Below are positions 59,178 through 64,000 of a stretch of DNA of 64,000 nt, one piece after another. The notes beneath the pieces are model-generated. The model was not told the origin of the DNA. It worked only from the letters and a program-made list of their open reading frames with translations, and made no database searches. The DNA is taken from NCBI RefSeq assembly GCF_029946005.1, contig NZ_JAQSDR010000006.1:248001-312000 (forward strand), written 5' to 3'. This DNA is from Aquabacterium sp. Lineage in GTDB: Bacteria > Pseudomonadota > Gammaproteobacteria > Burkholderiales > Burkholderiaceae_C. The position numbers and the translations under genes are program-made. Each line of letters begins with the position of its first letter. Within the stretch, counting starts at the first letter, position 1.

Positions 59178-61498
59178 GCACATCCCTTGCTCGACACGCA
59201 CGCTGGCGCCGAGAATGGCTGGGCGTGTCTACCGCCTTGGCGCTGCTGGCCCTGTTGCTGGGCGTCGGCTCCTGGACCTGGCGCCTGGACCAGGCCGCGT
59301 ACGACACCGGGCTGTCGCTGTGGTCCCGCCCCGCGCCCAACGACATCGTTTTGGTCACCATTGACGAAGCCAGCTTGCGGCAGCTGGGCCAATGGCCGTG
59401 GCCCAGGGCCCTGCACGCCACGGTGATCCAGCAGATCAATCAGGCTCAGCCCAAAGCCATCTTGCTGGACCTGCTGCTGAGCGAACCATCGCCCGATCCC
59501 GAGCAAGACCAGGTGCTGGCGCAAGCCATTCAACAGTCGGGCAAAGTGGTCTTGCCATTGACCTTTGAAGCCCTGCCCCAGCGCCTGGTGCGCGAGTTGC
59601 AACCTGTCCCCGCCTTGCGCGAGTCTGCGCACCTGGCCCATGCCGATGCCGAACTGGACGTGGATGGCACCTTGCGCTGGGCCGCCTTGCACGCGGGCAT
59701 CGCACCAGGCCGTCACCCCCACATGGCACTGGCCCTGCTTCAAGTGGCGGGAGAGCCCATGCACGCCTCGATCCAGGCCCAGCCAGCGCCATCCTCGGTC
59801 ATGGGCAGCCCGGTCTGGCGGCGGGACGACCGCGTGCTGGTCCGCTACCTCGGGCCCCCCGGCACAGTCAAGCAAGTCTCCTTCGCGGCGGTGCTGCGGG
59901 GTGAGGTTCCGTCCAACGTCTTCAAGGGCAGGTACGTGTTGATCGGCGCCAGCGCCATCGGCCTGGGCGACTGGTACCAAACGCCAGTGTCAGGTTTGTC
60001 GCAAGCCATGCCCGCGGTCGAGATCACGGCCAACCTGCTGCAGATGCTTCGCACCGGGGACTGGGTGCGACCCACGCCCCCACTGGTGGTCGGCCTGGTT
60101 TCGGCAGGCTTGATCCTGGGTCTGATGTTTGCCTACATTCGCCTGTCGCCTAACCAGGCATTGCTGGCGACCGTGCTGTCGGCCCTCGGCGTGGCCCTGG
60201 CCTCCTGCGTGCTGTTGTCCGCAGGCCTGTGGTTCGCGCCCACCACCTACATGCTGACCGCGCTGCTGGCTTACCCGGTCTGGAGCTGGCGTCGGCTGGA
60301 GACCACCAAGGACTTCCTGGATGCAGAAATTCTGCGCCTGGCCGCCACGACCGAGCCGCCCAGCCCAGAACCACCAGACCAGCGCGTCCCCCGCGACCAG
60401 GTGGAACGGCGCATCGCCGCCATCCAAAGTGCCAACGTGCGCCTTCAACAAGCACGACAACTGCTGGTCAACACCCTGAAAGCCATGCCCGAGGCCGTGC
60501 TCGTGGTCGATGGCAGGGGGCAAGTGCGCCAGGCCAATCCCCAACTTGGCACCCTGCTGGACGTGGTGGACCTGGACACCGTGACCGGCCAATCCCTGGA
60601 CGCCCTTCTGGCCCTGTGGATGCCCACCGATGCGCCGCGCTGGGCCATGCTGCTGGAGCGCGCCCTGGCCGAAGAGCGCGTCATCATCACCGAGGTCCAC
60701 GGCCCGCAAGATCAGCACGTGCTGGCCCGCATCGCACCACTGCCGTCTGCCGTCGGCCAAGCGCCCTGGCTGGTGCTGTGCCTGGCCGACATCACCCCCA
60801 TCCGCCTGATCGAACAGCAACGCGACGACCTGCTGGGATTCATCGCCCACGACATCCGCTCGCCCCAGGCTTCGCTGATCTCGCTGGTGCAGCTGCAACA
60901 CATGACCAGCGCGGCCATGCCCCCTGAGGAAGTCCTGGAACACGTGGACATGCTGGCCCGCAGCACCCTGGCCCTGTGCGATGAATTGCTGCAAATCATG
61001 CGGGCAGAGAAGCACCCCATCTATCAGCAATCCACGGACGTGACGCAGGTGGCCGAACAAGCCTTGAAGGAGGTGGACCTGCAAGCCCGCGTCAAGGACA
61101 TCACCCTGGTCAAGGATTGGCCCACCGAATGGACGCCCGTGCTGTCACTGGACCGTTCGCTGGTGCGCCGGGCGTTGATCAACTTGCTGAACAACGCGGT
61201 CAAATTCAGCCCCAAGGGCAGCGAAGTGCGACTGCAGTTGAGACCCCAACCAGGCTACTGGGTGATCGCCGTGATCGACCAGGGCCCAGGCATCCCGCCC
61301 GCCGAACTGAAAAAACTTTTCAGGCGCTATGAGCGACTGGAAGGCAGCACCCACGGGCGAATCACCGCGGGCGTGGGCCTGGGACTGGTGTTCATCGACA
61401 CGGTCGCCAGACGCCACGGGGGCCGTGTTCAAGTCCACAGTGAAACAGGCCAGGGCTCGTGCTTTGAACTGTGGCTACCCAGCCCCACGCCTCCCTAG
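59174..61498 (+). CDS. CHASE2-domain sensor histidine kinase
   Basis: The 774-residue protein has TM1 (WLGVSTALALLALLLGVGSW), an extracytoplasmic CHASE2 domain (FEALPQRLVRELQPVPALRE, then NVFKGRYVLIGASAIGLGDW), three TM helices (PPLVVGLVSAGLILGLMFAY; LLATVLSALGVALASCVLLS; TTYMLTALLAYPVWSW), a PAS-like domain (LKAMPEAVLVVDGRGQVRQA) and a HisKA with His559 in FIAHDIRSPQASLISL. HATPase motifs are NLLNNAVKFSPKG and DQGPGIPP. The GTG start at 59174 overlaps the stop of the FecR gene by 4 bases. No response regulator follows, so the partner is encoded elsewhere. The H box reads HDIRSP rather than the commoner HELRTP. Confidence 0.93.
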   Translation: MSTSLARHARWRREWLGVSTALALLALLLGVGSWTWRLDQAAYDTGLSLWSRPAPNDIVLVTIDEASLRQLGQWPWPRALHATVIQQINQAQPKAILLDLLLSEPSPDPEQDQVLAQAIQQSGKVVLPLTFEALPQRLVRELQPVPALRESAHLAHADAELDVDGTLRWAALHAGIAPGRHPHMALALLQVAGEPMHASIQAQPAPSSVMGSPVWRRDDRVLVRYLGPPGTVKQVSFAAVLRGEVPSNVFKGRYVLIGASAIGLGDWYQTPVSGLSQAMPAVEITANLLQMLRTGDWVRPTPPLVVGLVSAGLILGLMFAYIRLSPNQALLATVLSALGVALASCVLLSAGLWFAPTTYMLTALLAYPVWSWRRLETTKDFLDAEILRLAATTEPPSPEPPDQRVPRDQVERRIAAIQSANVRLQQARQLLVNTLKAMPEAVLVVDGRGQVRQANPQLGTLLDVVDLDTVTGQSLDALLALWMPTDAPRWAMLLERALAEERVIITEVHGPQDQHVLARIAPLPSAVGQAPWLVLCLADITPIRLIEQQRDDLLGFIAHDIRSPQASLISLVQLQHMTSAAMPPEEVLEHVDMLARSTLALCDELLQIMRAEKHPIYQQSTDVTQVAEQALKEVDLQARVKDITLVKDWPTEWTPVLSLDRSLVRRALINLLNNAVKFSPKGSEVRLQLRPQPGYWVIAVIDQGPGIPPAELKKLFRRYERLEGSTHGRITAGVGLGLVFIDTVARRHGGRVQVHSETGQGSCFELWLPSPTPP

Positions 61499-61581
61499 AG
61501 AGAGGGGTAGCCTCTTCCCAGGGGGCCCACCTATACTGCTTGCTGACCATCTCCAGTCCGCATTTTCACAGGGGTAATTTC

Positions 61582-62466
61582 ATGCGCTTAGCCTCCCAAA
61601 AACGACTTGTCCCATCGATGGCGCTGGCCACCAGCCTGGTGCTGATGTCCGGTTGCTCAACCGGTCCAACCATGGGCGAGAACAAGGGCGTCGTGACCGG
61701 CGCCGCCGGAGGCAGCTCCGCAGAAGGCCAAAATTCAGCGCTCGAGTCCTGTGGTGAAACACTGGGCACCCTGGCGATCGAAGAAGACACCAATGCCCCC
61801 TGGTACTACCAGCTGCGCGAGCGCCAGTTGGGCTCCACCGTGCCCGTGCTGCGCATGATGATCCAGCAAAGCAATTGCTTCGTGATCGTTGAACGTGGCC
61901 GCAGCATGAACAGCCTCATGCGTGAGCGCGACCTGGCACGTGGTGAAGAAAGCCGCGCTGGCAGCAACTTCGGCAAAGGCCAGATGGTGGCCGCCGACTA
62001 CACCATGGCCCCCTCCATCCAGTTCTCGGGCAAGACCGGCGGTGGCAACGCTTTCGGCATCGGTGGCACCCTGGGCATGATTGGCGCCCTGGCTGGCAGC
62101 GTGAGCCGCAATGAAGCCTCGACCACCCTGCTGTTGCTGGACAACCGCTCTGGCGTGCAGATCTCAGCCTCGGAAGGCAGCGCCAAGAATTTTGACTTTG
62201 GTGGCTTTGGCGCCCTGTTCGGCGGTGGCGGCCTGGGCGGCGGCGGTGGTTATTCGCAAACCCCGCAAGGCAAGATCGTGGTGGCGGCCTTTGCCGACTC
62301 CTACAACCAGATGGTCAAGGCCTTGCGCAACCACAAGGCGCAAACCGTCAAGGGTGGCTTGGGCACGGGTGGCCGATTGGGCGTGCAAGGTGGCGATACC
62401 GCCGCGTCCAAGGAACTCGACGCCAGACCCAAGCCCGTCGCCAAGCCCAAGAAAAAAGCCCAATGA
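61582..62466 (+). CDS. CsgG/HfaB-family lipoprotein
   Basis: The 294-residue protein has a lipoprotein signal (VPSMALATSLVLMSGC, Cys25). CsgG-like features are LGTLAIEEDTN, VPVLRMMIQQSNCFVIVERG, MRERDLARGEESRAG and a Gly-rich stretch (FGGGGLGGGGGYS, roughly 212-228). The C-terminus is Lys-rich (KPKKKAQ). CsgG and HfaB secrete or anchor surface fibres or holdfast components; here the substrate is unknown and no csgA-like gene is in view. It has an AGGGG site 9 bases before the ATG and an ATGA overlap with the next gene. It may have its own promoter in 61499-61581 (TATACT at 61532-61537). Confidence 0.85.
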   Translation: MRLASQKRLVPSMALATSLVLMSGCSTGPTMGENKGVVTGAAGGSSAEGQNSALESCGETLGTLAIEEDTNAPWYYQLRERQLGSTVPVLRMMIQQSNCFVIVERGRSMNSLMRERDLARGEESRAGSNFGKGQMVAADYTMAPSIQFSGKTGGGNAFGIGGTLGMIGALAGSVSRNEASTTLLLLDNRSGVQISASEGSAKNFDFGGFGALFGGGGLGGGGGYSQTPQGKIVVAAFADSYNQMVKALRNHKAQTVKGGLGTGGRLGVQGGDTAASKELDARPKPVAKPKKKAQ

Positions 62467-62939
62467 ACTGCGCCATCCGCCTTGCCAGCCTGGCTGGCGT
62501 CTTGTTGATCACCGGCCACGCCAGCGCGGCCGAGTTCAACCTGTACCTGAGCTGCGAAGGCAAATTGTCTGCGGGCCAGAAAAGCAAGGCCGCCACGCTG
62601 GACCTGGCCATGCGTGACAACAACACCACGGCCTTGATTCAAAAGTCCAATGTGTTGCCTATGGGCGAGCGCCTTCGCTACAAGGCCTCGCAAGTGGCCT
62701 ACACCCTGCTGTACAAGCTGCCCTTGCCGGGCACCGAGTACTACAACGACTGGGTGCACGGTCAATGGATCGTCTGGCAGCCCAACCTCAAAAAGCTGGC
62801 CACCATCCGCTTGTCCATCGACCGCCAGAGCGGTGAGCTGGAAGGCGAATTGCTGGACCACAACGACACGTCCTTGGGCACACTCGCCATGGCCTGTGAA
62901 CCTCAGTCCATGGACGAGGCCCCTGAACCGCGTTTCTGA
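62463..62939 (+). CDS. Small exported protein of unknown function
   Basis: The 158-residue protein has a signal peptide (RLASLAGVLLITGHASA, cleavage near AAEF). The mature part begins EFNLYLSCEGKLSAGQKSKA and has SVNIS-free beta-type sequence including YYNDWVHGQWIVWQPNLKKL and a final DEAPEPRF. I recognise no domain. One Cys in the signal-proximal region (LSCEG) and one near the C-terminus (MACEP) could form a disulfide. It starts inside the stop of the CsgG homologue, so it is very probably made with it. Its final codons lie in a 13-base tandem duplication. Confidence 0.75.
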   Translation: MNCAIRLASLAGVLLITGHASAAEFNLYLSCEGKLSAGQKSKAATLDLAMRDNNTTALIQKSNVLPMGERLRYKASQVAYTLLYKLPLPGTEYYNDWVHGQWIVWQPNLKKLATIRLSIDRQSGELEGELLDHNDTSLGTLAMACEPQSMDEAPEPRF

Positions 62940-62953
62940 TCCGCGTTTCTGAT
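62928..62953. repeat. 13-base perfect tandem duplication at a gene end
   Basis: CCGCGTTTCTGAT occurs twice head to tail. The first copy holds the last codons and stop of the small exported gene; the second lies just after the stop. CTGATCAGCCG then occurs twice more (62949-62959 and 62966-62976), the second copy covering the ppnP stop. These look like slippage products or a hairpin between convergent genes. Confidence 0.8.
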
Positions 62954-62969
62954 CAGCCGCTTGGTCTGA

Positions 62970-63287
62970 TCAGCCGAAGTGGCAGATGTAGTGGTAGGCC
63001 TCGCCTTCCACCTTGATCTCGAACGACGAATCGCCGGGCACGTTGTAGCTTTCGCCCGGGCCGTAGGTTTTCCACTCGGTCTCGCCCTTCAGCTTGATCG
63101 AGCATTGGCCGGCCACGGTTTCCATGATCTCGGGCGCGCCGGTGTTGAAGGTCAAGGCGGCGGGCAGGATCACGCCAACGCTCTTGCGCGTGCCATCGGC
63201 CAGCGTCACGGTGTGTGACACGCACTTGCCATCAAAGTAAACATTGGCCTGCGTGCTGACGGTGCCAGCCAGGGTGGTGGTGGTCAT
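62970..63287 (-). CDS. ppnP: Pyrimidine/purine nucleoside phosphorylase PpnP (DUF1255)
   Basis: PpnP (YaiE) is a cupin-fold enzyme that phosphorolyses several nucleosides to base plus ribose-1-phosphate. The 105-residue protein has [34 protein letters not shown] and [19 protein letters not shown], all matching the family. It may release uracil for the upp pathway of this window, which is inference. Convergent with the small exported gene; separate from argG by a strong hairpin. Confidence 0.93.
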   Translation of the reverse strand: MTTTTLAGTVSTQANVYFDGKCVSHTVTLADGTRKSVGVILPAALTFNTGAPEIMETVAGQCSIKLKGETEWKTYGPGESYNVPGDSSFEIKVEGEAYHYICHFG

Positions 63288-63316
63288 GAAGAAATCTCCG
63301 GATGAAATTCAGTGAA

Positions 63317-63342
63317 GGGTGACCACCACGCGGTGGTCACCC
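63317..63342. terminator. Hairpin downstream of argG
   Basis: GGGTGACCACC-ACGC-GGTGGTCACCC is a perfect 11-bp stem with a 4-base loop, 16 bases after the argG stop and upstream of ppnP on the minus strand. The tract after it is TTCACTGAATTTC, only moderately T-rich, so it may be a terminator or an attenuating or stabilising structure. Confidence 0.6.
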
Positions 63343-63358
63343 GGGTCAATCACGCCAA

Positions 63359-64000
63359 TCAAGCGGCCTTTTTGGCGGCGGGCTTGGCCACGGATTTCTT
63401 GGCCGCAGGCTTCTTGGCAGCCGTTTTGCGGGCCGCTGATTTGTCGGCCTTGGCTTTGGCGGCGGCCGCACGCTGGGCGTTCACGTTGGCGCCAATGCGC
63501 AGGCGCAGGGCGTTCAGCTTGATGAAGCCAGCCGCGTCGGCTTGGTTGTAGGCGCCGCCGTCGTCGTCGAAGGTCGAGATCTTGGCGTCGAACAGGCTGT
63601 CGGTCTTGGATTCGCGGCCCGTGCAAAGGATGGTGCCCTTGTACAGCTTGAGCTTGACCGTGCCGTTGACGGTGACCTGGCTGGCGTCGATCAGGCCTTG
63701 CAGCAGTTCGCGCTCAGGGCTGAACCAGTAGCCGTTGTAGATCAGGCGGGCGTAACGGGGCATCAGGTCGTCCTTGAGGGACAGCACTTCGCGGTCCAGC
63801 GTGATCGACTCGATGGCGCGGTGGCCCGACAGCAGGATGGTGCCGCCCGGGGTTTCGTAGCAGCCACGGCTCTTCATGCCGACGTAGCGGTTCTCAACCT
63901 TGTCGAGGCGGCCAATGCAGTGCTTGCCGCCGATTTCGTTCAGCTTGGTCAGCACTTGCGCGGGCGACAGCTTGACGCCGTCGATGGCGACCACGTCACC
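63359..64000 (-). CDS. argG: Argininosuccinate synthase, C-terminal part (partial)
   Basis: The gene runs off the right edge; the C-terminal 213 residues are present. They include [27 protein letters not shown]-type [38 protein letters not shown] and [20 protein letters not shown], which match type 1 ArgG (arginine synthesis, citrulline + aspartate + ATP). After the normal end near LRIGANV, the frame continues for about 39 residues (63362-63478) rich in Ala and Lys, such as [20 protein letters not shown]. The tail resembles a histone-H1-like segment rather than enzyme sequence. A frame continuing past the normal stop would give this. Confidence 0.95.
   Translation of the reverse strand, partial: GDVVAIDGVKLSPAQVLTKLNEIGGKHCIGRLDKVENRYVGMKSRGCYETPGGTILLSGHRAIESITLDREVLSLKDDLMPRYARLIYNGYWFSPERELLQGLIDASQVTVNGTVKLKLYKGTILCTGRESKTDSLFDAKISTFDDDGGAYNQADAAGFIKLNALRLRIGANVNAQRAAAAKAKADKSAARKTAAKKPAAKKSVAKPAAKKAA

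Overview
The window looks like a chromosomal segment of a Gram-negative betaproteobacterium of the order Burkholderiales, most likely Comamonadaceae or a close relative. The evidence is indirect: about 60-65% GC by eye, Burkholderiales-type trimeric porins, a pilMNOPQ-aroK cluster, the order mrcA / cyaY / lptM-lysA, the order ribF-ileS-lspA, and the DUF883/YqjE/YqjK trio. Genes are dense on both strands. Nearly all are housekeeping or envelope genes. I see no insertion sequence, prophage, integrase or CRISPR array, and no stretch over 300 bases lacks a gene.

Layout. 1-4.5 kb: tail of a LuxR-type regulator, uvrD, what looks like the N-terminal remnant of an M48 membrane protease gene, a three-gene DUF883/YqjE/YqjK membrane operon and a universal stress protein. 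4.7-8.6 kb: valS and galU. 8.5-14.3 kb (minus): the type IV pilus operon pilM-N-O-P-Q with aroK, its genes overlapping by a few bases. 14.5-18.7 kb: mrcA (PBP1A), cyaY, lptM and lysA. 18.7-21.3 kb: two tandem porins, each with a hairpin terminator. 21.5-25.2 kb: ruvB, cysM-tusA, tRNA-Leu(CAA) and a cytosine-deaminase-like amidohydrolase. 25.3-32.7 kb: an alpha-2-macroglobulin lipoprotein coupled to pbpC (PBP1C). 32.7-35.9 kb (minus): a compact operon of a GTP-cyclohydrolase-II-like protein, URC4/urg3 and uracil phosphoribosyltransferase, matching the URC uracil-catabolic gene set. 36-38.7 kb: a rhomboid protease, an EamA exporter and a PEP-CTERM/DUF4394 protein. 38.8-43.0 kb: an RND efflux pump and its adaptor. 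43.1-48.4 kb: ribF-ileS-lspA and an rsuA-type pseudouridine synthase. 48.5-52.7 kb: an Asp/Glu ABC importer with a periplasmic asparaginase inside the operon. 52.7-55.8 kb: paired acyl-CoA dehydrogenases and a periplasmic retropepsin-like protease. 55.9-57.4 kb: a YajQ-family protein and murB. 57.5-62.9 kb: an envelope cluster of a LysM/FecR-domain protein, a CHASE2 histidine kinase, a CsgG-family lipoprotein and a small exported protein. 63-64 kb: ppnP and the C-terminal half of argG.

How the genes fit together. Several groups look functionally coupled. Periplasmic asparaginase would feed the Asp/Glu importer. The alpha-2-macroglobulin would protect the wall where PBP1C repairs it. The cytosine-deaminase-like enzyme (8 kb away), ppnP (about 28 kb away) and the URC-like operon together suggest pyrimidine salvage or use as a nitrogen source. 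The FecR/CHASE2-kinase/CsgG cluster looks like an envelope-sensing and export module whose response regulator is not next to it.

The points I would look at first are the URC-like operon, the FecR-CHASE2-CsgG module, the histone-H1-like Lys/Ala-rich tail on ArgG, the truncated M48 gene, the asparaginase inside the ABC operon, and the palindromic leader of the first porin. All domain calls come from reading the translations without database searches.
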